Shown here: positions 25,801 through 38,742 of the stretch, one piece after another
How positions within the stretch are numbered: the stretch's first letter is position 1
How the letters are laid out: every line of letters begins with the position of its first letter
Assembly (NCBI GenBank): GCA_947568835.1
Contig: OX387603.1
Span: 16,454,651 to 16,518,650 of the forward strand
Direction of reading: 5' to 3'
DNA length: 64,000 nt
Origin: Protonemura montana
Lineage: Eukaryota > Arthropoda > Insecta > Plecoptera > Nemouridae
Made by a program: the position numbers and the translations under genes
The notes under the pieces: model-generated
Seen by the model: the letters and a program-made list of their open reading frames with translations, nothing else
Told to the model about the DNA's origin: nothing
Databases searched by the model: none

Positions 25801-26770
25801 CTGCCAGGGAGAAGCTGGGCTGCTCGTGACGAGCGGCGTCGATGATCACGCACCCGGCCACGCGGCCACGCGGCCTGCGTCACGCGGCGGATCACGTCGC
25901 ACGCACAACACGCGAATTATCACAGCTGACACTCGACACACTGGTCACGACGACGACGCGGCAAAAAGGTGTGATCGACGGGCGATACACTGAAGCGATA
26001 ATATGGGTTTAACCGCGAGAGCACGCACGCATGTCCCTTGGCGGGTGGTTTAGGTCCCCGTAGGGATGCTGTATTGCGTCGGTGTCGAGAGGCGCGACCT
26101 TGCGACCCTTTGCGTCCGTCGACAGGAGGCGAGTGACTGGAGCGGACGGCGCGCGGGTGGAGGCAGCGCGATCTCGGTGCGGTGCGGTGCGGTGTGGCGC
26201 GGTCGTCGTGCGAACGGCAACCCCTACTGACTGGCGGCGCGGCGCGAGCAGACACTTCGGCGCGCTCCGTTGAGACGACGGATGGTTAGCCTCGACGGGG
26301 GCGGAGGGACATGATTGTTGCGCAGCGAGCTGATACTCCCCGAAGCCGCGTACGGCGCGCCACACCCGGCACAATCTCCCCCTCCCCAAGAGACGCTCGA
26401 CGGCGATACGCGAGGACACATTAGCGACGCCACTCGGGGGTGACGCCGACGCCAGCCACACCCCCCGGCTACCGGCGACGGCCAATCGCAGGGGAGCGAC
26501 ACGGCCAATGGGATCGTGCGGCGGTGGAGAGGCCGACCCAGTGGTGTCATAGCATTATCATCTGTTTGTTGGGCTGGGGCGAGGGCGGGCCCTTGGCGAA
26601 CTGCGGACCGGTCTCTGGCGGCGTCGCGACGTCTGCTGTTGACGGAACGTACGACGCTCACTCGGCGTCGACGACGCGTCGGACACGCACGGGGCACGCA
26701 CTGTGTGCGGCTGGATGGCCGATGTGGTGCTCCCGTAGACATGACGTTACGCGAAATGTTTCGTTCTAGT
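25801..26770 (-). promoter_or_regulatory. CpG-rich block upstream of knot exon 1; likely promoter or 5' leader region
   Basis: Unlike the AT-rich surroundings, this kilobase is very GC- and CpG-rich and lies directly 5' of the first recognised knot exon in the sense of transcription. It includes a (GGTGC)n stretch at 26176-26190. Long open frames on both strands are composed of Arg, Pro, Ser and Ala and look like composition artefacts. An upstream exon of knot carrying the start codon may lie here, but I could not identify it. I see no clear TATA box. Confidence 0.5.
26176..26190. repeat. (GGTGC)n short repeat
   Basis: Three perfect GGTGC units with decayed units after them, in the CpG-rich block upstream of knot. 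Confidence 0.75.
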
Positions 26771-28409
26771 AACACGTAACTATGACGGCCAGCAAGCCAG
26801 CGCTTGTGCATGTTGCACTTCTTTGCAACGCCAGAATCATGTAATTTAGAACAACACTCTAGTCACGGACAACAATTCCGCTGAGAACATTTCGTAGACC
26901 GTTCTTTAACCGATTAGTGAGTTTGTTCCCTCCCTTCTCTCCGCGAGAAATACGCGGCTAAGTCCTCAGTGCAATTTGAAAGTAATCGGGGAGATTAAAC
27001 CTAGGGTAGAGGTTTTAACAAAGGGAACTTAGATGAGGTGGCGGAACAAACGTTTTCTCTCAAAATAACATGTTTTGATAAGCCGGGTTGATTTAAATAT
27101 TATACAGCGTTTATACTGTGAAAGGAACCCCCTCTTTACTGTCAAGGCATGTCTCAAACAAGGATACCTCGTTTACACGTTTGCACATGCAAAGCAACCC
27201 CGTCGATGAAACTCGTCCACGGTGAACGATTGCACAACGGTGCAACACGTGAAAACGCCAGAAAGAGTAATCGTATAATTAATATGTTGCTGTCACCTGG
27301 GCGACATCTGATCGTTTATCATCTGCAGCGTCTGAATGCGCTTTCGAGCATGAAGCGGCCCCCAAACAGCCCTGCTCCGCACGATACGGGACGTCGTCGC
27401 GGGCGCGGGCGTTCTCGATCCGGGACAAGTGCGGGCTGTGCCACGTCGGTTCCCGGATCGAAGGGGTCGCTATTCCCTCAGCACCCATGCTCCAAGGCTT
27501 TGCAGCACAGGTACACTCCAGCATCCACCCCTCGGGTCCCACACGGTTGGCTTGGAACAGGTAGGTTGAGTTTACCAGACATGCCAGCCGTGAACTCTAT
27601 ATAGACACGTGAACTCGGATTTTGAAGGGCATTGATATCATTTGCATCCCGCAAAGGAATTAGTTGAATCAATTAGCGATATATAGTGCATAACACCAAA
27701 TTTAACCTCAAATTTTATTTTACGTGTGGAGGTAAAAAAACTAAAAAGTAACAATCATACTTGAGTTAACGCAACCCCAAAATCATTGTGATTTAAAAAA
27801 GTATTCGAACCTGTTAAGCCTTTTTTTAGGAACACTAACAACCTCTAAAAAAGGTGTGTCTTACCGTGGACTCGTTCCCCGATCTCTACCTGTCGCGACT
27901 AACCATTCGAGCTTCTTGTACATGGCCGTTTTGCAAGGATTTTAGTGCATCTGATAAGAATGGCGGATCTCCAAGTATACGAACCACGGGACTGTGAATA
28001 CTCAAGTCACTCTGATTCCAGTGACGCTATAATACGTCACGTTTAATCAATCTCGAGTAGCACCAATGTGACGTTGGCTACGTTTATGCTGTGAAATAGT
28101 ATTTAATTTGCAAATGCTTGTAAGGGGCAGAGTATTTTAAACTAGGAAAACTTATAACCTCTAAAAAAAAGCCGTTTTGTCCGCATGATTTAAAAAACTG
28201 GCATCCCCATGTTTGATGATATTTAAAGTCAATACATGATTATTTACTAGATTCTTATTTTTCAAATCTTTACCTTAAAACAGCAATTTGTAAAGTAAAC
28301 TATCAAATCAACCGGTCAGCCTCGTCGCGTGCGGTTTGTAATCCGTAGGTACCAACGAAAGCTACCCCCAAAATCTTGTCACTTTAACGCTGTCCAAGAA
28401 TGACCGACA

Positions 28410-28443
28410 TAAAATTACACCTAAAATTACACCTAAAATTACT
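28410..28443. repeat. 12-base tandem repeat (AAAATTACACCT)n
   Basis: Two full units and a partial third. Confidence 0.85.
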
Positions 28444-28833
28444 ACGTAGGTTGTCCATTACCCACCGCTATTCTCGCCTTGCCAAGATGATCCCGTGGAC
28501 ACACGCTCTCAAGTAAATATAAACATATATAACCGTACATAAAACCTATTCCCTAGCCTATTGCACACATCACATATACTAAAGGGCAAATTTGCATGGC
28601 TAAATATTCGAAAAGATATATTATTATATTATATGATAAGTGTGAATTGCGCGTGCACGGCAAAGTGATATGTGTACCATGCATTGTCTGATGATGATGT
28701 TGTAACCGTAACAATGTTGCGTAGCTGCAAGTTTACGCAGCACCGTACAGGGAGCCTCGCCCTTGTTCTGCATAACGTTGCAACATGCACCCGTCCATTA
28801 GAGTAATGACTGGTTGTGTGCATGTGGAGCTAT

Positions 28834-28861
28834 ACCGGGACCAGGACCGGGACCAGGACAG
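28834..28861. repeat. 12-base tandem repeat (CCGGGACCAGGA)n
   Basis: About two and a half units of CCGGGACCAGGA. Confidence 0.85.
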
Positions 28862-30691
28862 GGGCTTTTGTTTTAACGTCTCATGCAAGGCTGCGCTCGT
28901 GTGGTCTCATATTTGTTATGACAAAATTATCTGATATCCATTCGGATGATTGGAATTTCTAATATGAATGATTAGAGCTTGGTGACATCTTATTTGTAAG
29001 TTATTTGCGTTATTGGTGGCGTTATGGTCAATACCTTTAGAAATAGCAGGTATATGGGCGCGAATTTTGCCATTTGGGGAATGAAACTCATGAAATGTAG
29101 AGATGATTGAAAATATCGCTATGATTCAGACTCTGAGAATTGTTGTTGGTTCTTAATGTGTATGATTCTGTGTGTTTATGTTGTTTTAAAATCCATGCTC
29201 GGGTAAGTTGCAGAAAAAATCAGATTTTCTTATGAAAAAAATTGAAGGATTTATATGTAACAGAATAAATACCATACGAGAATCGATGTGAAAAGTCGAT
29301 TAGAGTCCAAAGAAGAACGATGAGCCTTTGTATCAACGTGTACTTTATCCTCGGATTGAAAAAGTCCAAAAATGCGTTGGGGAAATTTCAGATTGGGCAT
29401 ATTTATTTCGAAACTAAAAGAAATAAGCATTTCTACCATAAATATTTTCACTAATGAGTAAAATAGATATCTATCTCGCTAATTCTAGATCCAAAAAACC
29501 TCGGTGAACGCTGAACGTAAAGAGCAATCCACCCTCGTCAGTTAAGTCTCCGTCAATTAATTCGGCGTGCAGCATGCAAATAAAACGGTGCGTCTCTCAA
29601 GTGTGGGGCTTCCGAGTGAGTTACTGATCAGCGAACGCCGCTGCATCGCTTTTCCCGGGCGCGCCCAGGATCGCGGCACGACGTCCAGGGTACGTCGAGA
29701 AATGCACTGCCACCGAGCGGACGATAAAACATGCCACCGAAAAGAGTAAATTAGCCGAGACTATAACGAATTAGCAGCCCTTGATGCGAACGACCGACTC
29801 ACACCCCTGCCACCTCCAACCACCCCCAAATCCGGACGTGGGTTGTCGAGCTAGATGCTTGCTGGGACTAGGAACCATTGGTTATCCTCGCTTAAGCGAA
29901 CTCTTGGATATCATTCTCGACTGATAGGAGTAGATCCTGTGATGGAGAACCAAAAACTAAGTCCAAGCCAAACTTTCTGAAGTAAAACATGTAAAATTAC
30001 CTTTTATGAATCTCAAGTACAGAAAAAAGTGATAAAGCAAATAGAAATAAGAATGACAGACGTCGTGACTACTCATGCATTGCTTTGAAATTGTAAACCT
30101 GTAGTTACGGTACAAACCACATGGACTATAAAAGCTATTCAAAATCTCGTTTCTTGAATATGTAGATGAATAATGAATTATTCACTTTTTCCAACTGATA
30201 TGTGTGAAAATTCCTTATAAATTAAATTATCACATTGGATATGAAAGCAGTCGGAGAATTGCTTGGTTGTAGGTTATATTTCATAATTCTTCTCGAAACC
30301 CTTAATCTATTTTGAAGATACACACAATTGTAAAATAATAACGTTTTTAGTTTTTAGACACATCGCATAACTGGAAAATTGTTTGAAATGTATTTAAACG
30401 GTTCAAGTCATCAGTTTGAGCCACCGTTTCGCCGCGAAGTGCGCCCCACAATTTGGTTCCAACTCCAAAACCCGTGTAATCTGGTAGGTGTAACCCAGTG
30501 GTACTCGAAACACTTGTAGAAGTAGTTTTTCATTAAGAGGCTTAACGAATAGCAAGAAAAAAGACAAACCCCGCTTGGAGTGGCTATTTAGCGTGACAGA
30601 GAAAGAAATAGCGAATGAAGGGTGACTCTGTAATGAGAATGGGGTGTACACCGTGCCCGAGCATGAAGGGTATAGGAAGGAATGGTGGTGT

Positions 30692-30707
30692 GGGGGGGGG
30701 GGGGGGG
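30692..30707. repeat. poly-G tract (G16)
   Basis: Sixteen uninterrupted G after a GGTGGTGTG stretch. Confidence 0.92.
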
Positions 30708-31533
30708 CAAGCAACCAAACGTTGTTTTATAACTGTATAAACTTTTCGGCAATAAAAGAAGAGCAAAAACATACGAAAGTAATTAGACGGGAACGAGGGT
30801 GGTCTTGCGCCAAGTAGTGGGGGGTTGGGGATTTTGTGGATTGAGAATGTTCTGTGAAAATATCTATGCCGTGGTGAAGAAAGAAAATTTCAGCGATACA
30901 GAGTCAAATTTGAAGAATAATAGTCCATTTCAACCAAAGACAACGAAATTAAATTATAAAACAATTGTTTGATTATTATTTTTGTCCATAACCATAATAT
31001 TATAGGAGAACATTTTTTTCTCCTATTTCTAGTGTTCCAATTTTCTAAACACATTGCGGTCTTCACATAAAGAAATATCAGTTTCGGACTGTAACCCATA
31101 GACCACAATTTTGTGCACTTGCAGTAATCGTTTTGAGCAGAATTTCTCATTTCCCTCTGATCGCAGTAATTGAATTGAAAGCTATCACGTGGCAACAACG
31201 TCTCATTCTTTTAGCGCAATGCAGTGCTCTCATTTAGCCTAGTCTGCATGCAGCATCATCTGAATCAGCCTTCGAGGAGGTTGATTATTTGTAGGGTGTA
31301 CCGTGTAGGAAATGGGGAGCCGAGCTGATTCTAATGAAGGCAATGCGAACTAACTCATTTTAATCACAGGGTGCAGGAATCCGGCTGGCGCATCTCTTGC
31401 CCTGGTTGTGCTGGGGGTCTACGGTGTGGGTGGGGTGAGGGTGTGAGAGCTCACGGGGCTAACTTTGTTAGTGTGCGCCGAACGAAGATTGCTTCCCTCG
31501 AATCATTCGCCATGAAATGGCCTGTCCCCCCTT

Positions 31534-31550
31534 CCCCCCCCCCCCCCCCC
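31534..31550. repeat. poly-C tract (C17)
   Basis: Seventeen uninterrupted C, preceded by CCCCCCTT. Confidence 0.92.
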
Positions 31551-31799
31551 TCCCTGAAAACACAGCCTCTCGAAATCTGTGCAAATGTCAATCTGTACCG
31601 AAACCGTCTGCTGTTCACGCTGGTTCATACGTGGGATGGCCTGAAGTGTTGTGATTTTGCTAATCTTATTTAGGCGCTTTTCATCACTTTTCTTTTTCAA
31701 ATACTTACTATCAAATAGCCTTGAATAACTTGAAACAATTAGGAAATTGTGAAGGCATATGTTTTCGTAAAATTTAATTGAACTGATTGTTTCCATGAT

Positions 31800-32102
31800 T
31801 AGTGGGGTTTAACGACGCACTGTCCTTGTGGTACTGGTCTAATGGCGTCGGTGAATGATTGGATGATTATGATGAGAATAATGATAAACCTATAACCTAG
31901 TCTAGAAGGGAGAAGGAGGAACATGGTGTCGGCTCGCAGCCTACTCCTGTTAAAGGGCACCTAGGAGACCACTGGTTTAACGTCCCTTCCGAAGAACGGT
32001 CAACGCGAATAACAGGATTCCTCCAAAAAACTTTGCCGTCTAGAGGTTGAAAAGCAACGCGAATGCAGTTGCTATACTAACTTTCATTCCTCCAACCTCC
32101 TA
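31800..32102 (-). mobile_element. 5S-derived SINE, copy D (5'-truncated)
   Basis: Read on the plus strand it begins with the reverse complement of the SINE tail (GTTTAACGACGCACTGT), then the variable body including GGTGTCGGCTCGCAGCCTAC and AACGTCCCTTCC, and ends at the internal stem (CCAACCTCC). The 5S-like head is absent, as expected of 5' truncation during target-primed reverse transcription. Confidence 0.9.
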
Positions 32103-35100
32103 AAATCGTTCGATTTGAATTGAATGAAAAATCTAAAGAATCAGATCATTTTTGTTGGGACAAAGTTTGTGTAGCTAATTTTAGCTTCCTAAGAAACAAA
32201 AAAAAATCACGTGAGTTAGGTAATTGGTATGCGTCAAAAATCGTCCAAGACCAAGCCTAAGTACTTCGTGCTTTACTTAATTAGCTACTTATACTGCAAA
32301 CGACTTAGGATGACCGCAGAGCGGTGGCGCGCCTTGCAGCGAGTGCGCCAAACACTCGAAAAGCTGCCAAGAGTTTCATGGAGTCAGTGCGGTTCGGGAG
32401 ACTATCCGGGAATTTGCAGCGTGAAATCAGGGCACGCGGCCACGTGATCGGGGATTCAATCCGGGAGGTTGCAGGCCGGCGCACAGGTACCACGCGCAAT
32501 TACCTGCGAAATCGAGCGGGCTAACAACTAACAACAAATTACGACCACGTTTATCCAGGACTAGCAAGGATCAGACACGTTTTGCGTCCGGTTTTATAAA
32601 GGGGTTCAAGTTTTAAACCAATGCAAATTACACGTTGATTGTTTGTAGAACTAAGGCAATCATCTGAATTGGAAGAAAATTACGTAGTTTTAGTGACTCA
32701 GCTACCCCTAACATTCTTTTCAAGTACCTTAGCTAGTAACGTGTGCTATCAGCACGATAATTAGCTCAAATATGTCAAAAGAAAACAAGTTTTTTTACCA
32801 AAATCAAGAGAGAAAATAAAGTTAAACCACCTTCCTTTATTTCAAATCGTATAAAATATATAACTCACATCTTGAAAATTCCAGACGTTATTTTTAATTC
32901 CCTATTTTATACCTTTGGGCGTATACCCTACCCAATATTACTCATTTTATTGTGACATAGCCATATTAGAGGTGCTACGCTACCAAGGATATTACATTCC
33001 TGTGCATCGACCACTTCACAAGACCTACTGACACGAGCAGAAATCAAAGTTATGGCTCCCTAAAAGTTTCACGCGCTGCCATAGCACGGCGAGGACCAAA
33101 AAACCAAAGAAACTAATGCGCGATATGCGGAGCCATAACATATATTTTTTATCTACGACGTTTTCTGCGACTGAACGAGGAGTTATATTGTTTACCTTTA
33201 CCACGCGCCGCTATCCATCTAAGATGCACCTCGCGTCTCCTGCGCGCATTATTCCCGCCGTGTAGCGCGCGAATGATATGAAAAGGGAAGCTATTAGCTT
33301 TATGACGTGGAAGAGAGGAAGAGATTGTTAGGAAGACGTCCCTTGAGGAAACCGCCGAGCTTGCAGCTTCCCGTCGTGGTGCCGGGGCGAACTGGATCGC
33401 TGCTCCTGCTGCTGATGCAGGGTGCTGGCTGCGCGTACTGCGCGAGATTGACGCATTGCCGAATGTTTGGCGGAAGCAACCGGAGCTAGGTCTAACCAAT
33501 CAGAGATTGATCCTATAGGCTATGGGTTTAGATCTCACTTTACTGACGGTGATCAATTATCTTCGGCGCGTAGTTTAGAGTACTTGCGTTTGAGAATCAA
33601 TGCCACAAAGCAGTATTACTCCGGTAACGCTATACCGACATATTAGTGGATTCCAGTTGGCTATTTTTTTAGCTTTAAAAATCGTTAAATTTTACAGTGA
33701 TTTTTTTCAATATCAATTGCAATTTTTAAATAAATACATCTTCCCTGGTATCGAGACTTGCAACATTTACCTTCATAGTTCGTTCCCGATTATTTAACTA
33801 AGTCTAAAGACGCTATCTCACGCGAAGACGCTGCGTCCCTACACCAAAAAGAAAGCCTATGTTGTCAACAAACTTAATCTACATATTTTCCCCGTGGTTT
33901 CAGCTGCCAATTTCCGAGCCTCCCACCCCAAACTCTGACCATCGGCATCCTCGACGGCTACTACCACCTCAGTATGCCAGCTCACGTCGCCAACCGTGCC
34001 GGCGAACCGGCGTCGCGGCGGCGGCGTCGGTGATGGATTGAGCAAGTAGTTGAGGGAGTTTGTAAAATCTCAACAGCGTCCTGCACTCGGCGCGGGCTGA
34101 TTATTCCTTGGCACGTCACACTCGCTGTCTGCGAGCGTCGCATGCGAAGGACAAGGACGGCGATAGCGACGCCTCTAGGGTGCGAAAGAGATGGGTAGTG
34201 TTGGGAGCATGCGGCAGATACATCAGCGTCGGATAGATATCTGTTATTAGAAGTTAATATGCTTTTAGACGCGCGACTGGCGGCGTCGAGTGATGCGGCG
34301 TCGGGCGAAATATACGGGCGTCGTGGCGCTTTCGACAGGTTGCGATCGCGCTGGTTTTTAGAGGGTTTTGAATGGGGTCGATGTCTGCTGGGGTATTTTA
34401 TGGTAAAGTCCTTATGAGGCATGAAGAACATTGTATCTAACGGTTTTGTTGATAATTTGAGAGACGTTTCGTCCAAATCATCCAAACTATTTTGTTTTAC
34501 ACAATTCCGTGTCGTTCTAAGCTAGATCTCAGTTAATGATAGATGTTCGTACGTCTCTGATAAGTAATGTAGCAACTGCACCTCTATTTATACTAGTTAG
34601 CATGTTGAAATACTTTTCCCATGATGCGAATCATTCCAAGTCTGCTAGAGCGCAAAACAACGCATTCGAACATTTACTCCTGATTACGGCGAAGCAGCGT
34701 GTCGAGCCAAAACAAGCATGTTGCCTCAGCGAATGCCAGCAGCTCATTAAAATATGGTTCAATAAGTAATTAGGAAGACACATGGCCGTCGTCGGCGCGT
34801 GCGGAGAGTGTGTCTGCATTTTGTACCTAGAGTGTGTGTGTGTGTGGAGAGTGTAAGGACAATAAATCCTTAGCACGCTTGTTAAACTCCGCGCAGATTT
34901 ATTCGGCGATGTGTCTTCATTTCTGGTGGCCGGGTAGGAGATACTTGGGAGAAGTACACGGGGAGAACAAGACACTTGCACACAACTCCGGCGACCCGAC
35001 GTTTAAGTTAGGGAACTATTCTCTTGGAACTTAGCAACAAACAATGTTGTCCCAATTGCAGCCTGAGCCACTATACCTGCTTGGTGTATTACTTGAAAGA

Positions 35101-38100
35101 ATTTAATAGTATTTAAACATTTTAAGAATACTTAAATAAGATAGTAGGGTCATACTTTGTGTGAGTGAGTAGGTAAGTTATTTGATGTTAGTTATCAAAA
35201 TGATAATTAGATGTAAGTTAAGATTTAAGTGATTTCCTGAGAATTATTTGATAGAAATGAAATGAAACGAACATGGCTAGAAATATAATTTATAATCTAC
35301 ATCTTTTTGAAAAGCCCATAAAATACTGCTTATACGTGCAGTATGGTGCGCCCTGTAATTCGCCGATACCTTTCCATGATATTTTTTCGCAATATCTGAC
35401 GAATGAGGTGCAAGCGTCCACTGCACTATCTGTATAGAAAGGGCGCTTCATGTCCAGGGGAATGCAGGTGGAATGAAGGGGTGGTCACCATGGACTAGCG
35501 ATTCTTCACGCTGGATTAGCTATTTGAGAGGTGATCTTGTTCTGTTTTGTCAGCCATTGATATTTCCTTGCCCGCCACCAAGAAGCCAGTGTATACATGG
35601 CATTTTCTATCAGGTCACAAAAGGTTTTAAACTTATTCGAGCAAGCAGAAATTCCTTCAAGGGATACCCACTTGAATAATATTGACGCCGTCTTATCTTT
35701 GCAAGATGATTGACAGATGAAATCTTTTCCGTTTGAATACATATTTGGTTTTCGTATTATTTAATTGATTTCCGTTTATCTCAGATAAGGAAATGGAGTA
35801 TTGTAAAGATATGTTCCTCGCATATTTTCACCTAGCAATAATTGCTTTTGTTTCCAAAAAGTTATCCTGAAGTCACCGACAGACCAGTTCCCAAACTATT
35901 CTCTCCCTCGCCAGCATCCCTGGACCATCAGATCTCTTTGACCTCCCCAGACACGTGTTGAGAATCGCGAAAGAGACTCCGATAGCCTTGCCCTCCCTCT
36001 CTCGATTACAAGAAAACAAACGCACAAGCCCCGTTTGTTAAGCTTTATTACTCCCACGCTGCTAGCTACTCTGACAGCGGGCAAGATCGATCTACCAACG
36101 CCAATTATCGAGCTCACCACACAACCATTCCAAACTCCAAGTGTAAGACATTTCCCTGACATCCTATACACCGTACCGGCTAAACGGGGTAGACAACAAC
36201 AATACAAGTCTCTTACCCACTTGATTCCTCCTATAATAGCACTCATGTAAATAACAAAGCCAGCCACCCCCGTATGCAGTCTGACATATTTACCGTAGTG
36301 CTATTTCTCAGCAATCTGTCACAGGTAAGCGATCTTGGTCGCATCAGCAGCAGCGTCCTGCACAGGTGAGCTAGCGAGTCTGTGTCGAACGAGAGATCGT
36401 AAATCTTGCCGCTTTGTGCAACGTCCGTGGATCTGGACTGGCGTTGGCCGCCAACGCTCCAACGCTAAATACTCGCCGGGGAGTTGGTGTATGCAAGGCG
36501 CTGGGCAGTGGCGTTGTAACCGGAGGTTTCAGATTGTGGCTAGCTAATGTGCCTGGCTAGGTAATTCTTTTCTCTAAGGTAATACTCCTTATACAGCTAG
36601 ATACGTTGTGTGATAGCTATGTAGAGGGGAGAAAAAAAAACGATATTTGCATCTCCAGACATTCGAAAAAAATTGCTTGGAGTTTTGTGCATTCTTCATT
36701 GCAGAACAAAGATGCCGATAATTGGTACACCTATACGAATCATTGGATACATTTTAGTATTACCCATTTTGTTTGTAACTTTTGACAATTGAGCCACTAT
36801 GGTCCCCAGGATGTGTTCACACATTTTACTTTAACTTTCGAATAGAGAACAATACTTTCCTTGTGAGTACAGAAACAAAGTAGATCTCAAATATCACATC
36901 CACAGTATTGAGTGATTTTACTCTCGAACGGTTATTGCGGGTGTTCCACCACTGTGGCCAGTAGCTGCATGCCAAACATACCTCGCAAAGGGTTGACTCA
37001 AGTAATTAATAGCCCGATGTCCGGCAACAATGAGAGCCTACTTCAGAGTGGGGTGGGGAACAGGGGTCACTGGGGACGCTAACGAGCAAGATGCTCCTGT
37101 TTGCTTTGTGCCCACCACGGCGTGGGAAGAGGTCCTCCTTCCGTCTTGCGCTGACGTCAAAGCAGATTCATCCACGCAGGTTACCATGTCCGCGGGGAAC
37201 GCAAAGTGATTTATTGCAAGTTTGGTTCATTCATGAAACGTAGCTGGCTCAGGTATGATCGCAGTGTCAACACGTCTAATCGGAGTTTAGCGCCATCGAA
37301 AGAGATTAGTTTGATTCGTAGGTGACCACTTCATGCCAGAGCGAAAGTGTTGCCCCATTAATTAACACGGCGATAAGGTTGTGCTACATCGTGAATACAC
37401 TAAATGAACCAGTTTTTAAACCCAATGTTGTGTAATTTCAAGAGGAACTTGGCAGAATTCTCTCGTAAACAAAAAAACTAGCTGCTTATACACTAACTCT
37501 ACGTGTATTTTATTGAAACAGACTGTACATTTTTGGACCGTGTCTGAGTAATCTCTTTTCTTTTAACAGTCACAACCAATATTTTAACCATTTGAAGATT
37601 TGAAGAATCTTTGAAATTGAAGATTTCGCTTCGCTCGCTACGCTAATTAATAATTACTAGCACAGAAAAAAAATCAGCCCTAAGGTCTAAATAGCTCGAA
37701 ATATCCCCAAAAACACTCACTTTAAAGTGCAAACTGGCATCACTCAGTTTATACCAACTAATTTGTCGAAGTAGTGGTCCTAGCCCACTTGTGGTCCTAG
37801 CCTAGACCAGTGCCACAGGCCCCTTGCGAAGACAGATCTTCACTATCAACATGAAAATCAATTACAAACATACATAAAAAAGTACCGGAGACCGAAGGAT
37901 CACGGTTCAAAATCTAATCCACAAACGAAGCATTTTTTATAACAGTTTTCTCTAGAGTACTCCAGACGTTCATTTAAAAACGACACAAGAAAGGGCCCCA
38001 GCAGCACTGTCCCCGAGCGCGCAACCAAGACTAACTTCCCACCCCCTTTACAATGACCCGACGTTAGCCAGGAAATTGCACATGTTCCATTTGATGGCCG

Positions 38101-38734
38101 ATCAACGGCTACCTACCACCGGTGGTCCGCACCTAGGTTCTGCTCTCTGGACGCCCCCGATTGCTTACGAGGTAGTTAGCAGGCGGCGACTCGATTACAC
38201 ACCTCTGCCACAACACTAAAAAGCATATAACAATCACCTCTAGCCAAGCCTCCAACAACACCGCTGCACAATAACGCGGATACGTGCGTTTGGGTGACCC
38301 CCCAGTCACTGTGAATTGGTGGCGATGAGAGTCTTAGTGCCTCGAGAGTGGCCAACTTGAAGGAATATGAACACATACCTCGCAGCTGTTAGGAAGCCAA
38401 AGCTATCAAGTTTTCAATAGCCAAAACACTTAAAACGTCAAATTTCTACAACCTTTCTTTGAGTTAACTTCAATAAATTTGACAGTTTTTCTCGAAATTC
38501 TATATCCTGGACTTAAATAACACCCCTTGTGGTCTTGTGGACTTGTGGTGTTGAAACCAAAGAACCAACAGAAACCTCATCAGCGTGCATCAAGCCATGG
38601 GCTATAACTAGCCCAGGTCATTCGACCGATCGCGCCGTTGGTCCACCGTTAGTCCACCATCAAACACTTTTCACTCTGCATCGACCACTACCCTCAACAG
38701 CTTTCGCCTGCGTGCAAGAGTGTTAGTGTGCGTG

Positions 38735-38742
38735 TATATATA
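38735..38742 (+). promoter_or_regulatory. possible TATA element
   Basis: TATATATA followed by a GC-rich stretch and, 126 bases on, an ATG (38868) opening a 100-codon frame with no recognisable product. Weak evidence; such sequences arise by chance. Confidence 0.2.

Larger units (their letters stand above)
26771..31799. other. non-genic region upstream of knot, part 1
   Basis: No coding region can be supported on either strand. It contains two short tandem repeats (28410-28443 and 28834-28861), a G16 run (30692-30707), a C17 run (31534-31550) and a weak inverted repeat around 27821-27855 (GCCTTTTTTTAGG with CCTCTAAAAAAGG). A GC-rich spot lies at 27340-27540. Confidence 0.7.

Noticed and set aside
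25409-25861. Knot exon 1 frame read as a complete 150-codon protein starting at 25861
   Set aside because: The codon at 25861-25859 is GTG, not ATG, and the frame crosses a splice donor at 25412. It is an exon of a larger gene.
26224-26811. Open frame of 195 codons on the minus strand in the CpG-rich block
   Set aside because: The frame is Arg/Ser/Pro-rich, overlaps other long frames on both strands and shows no recognisable domain; GC-rich DNA has few stop codons.
32440-32490. tRNA-like T-arm (GGGATTCAATCCGGG)
   Set aside because: No matching A box, acceptor stem or anticodon arm at the right spacing.
37803-37817. TAGACCAGTGCCACA, identical to part of the SINE tail
   Set aside because: Only this short stretch matches; no body, head or tail continues on either side, so a seventh copy is not supported.
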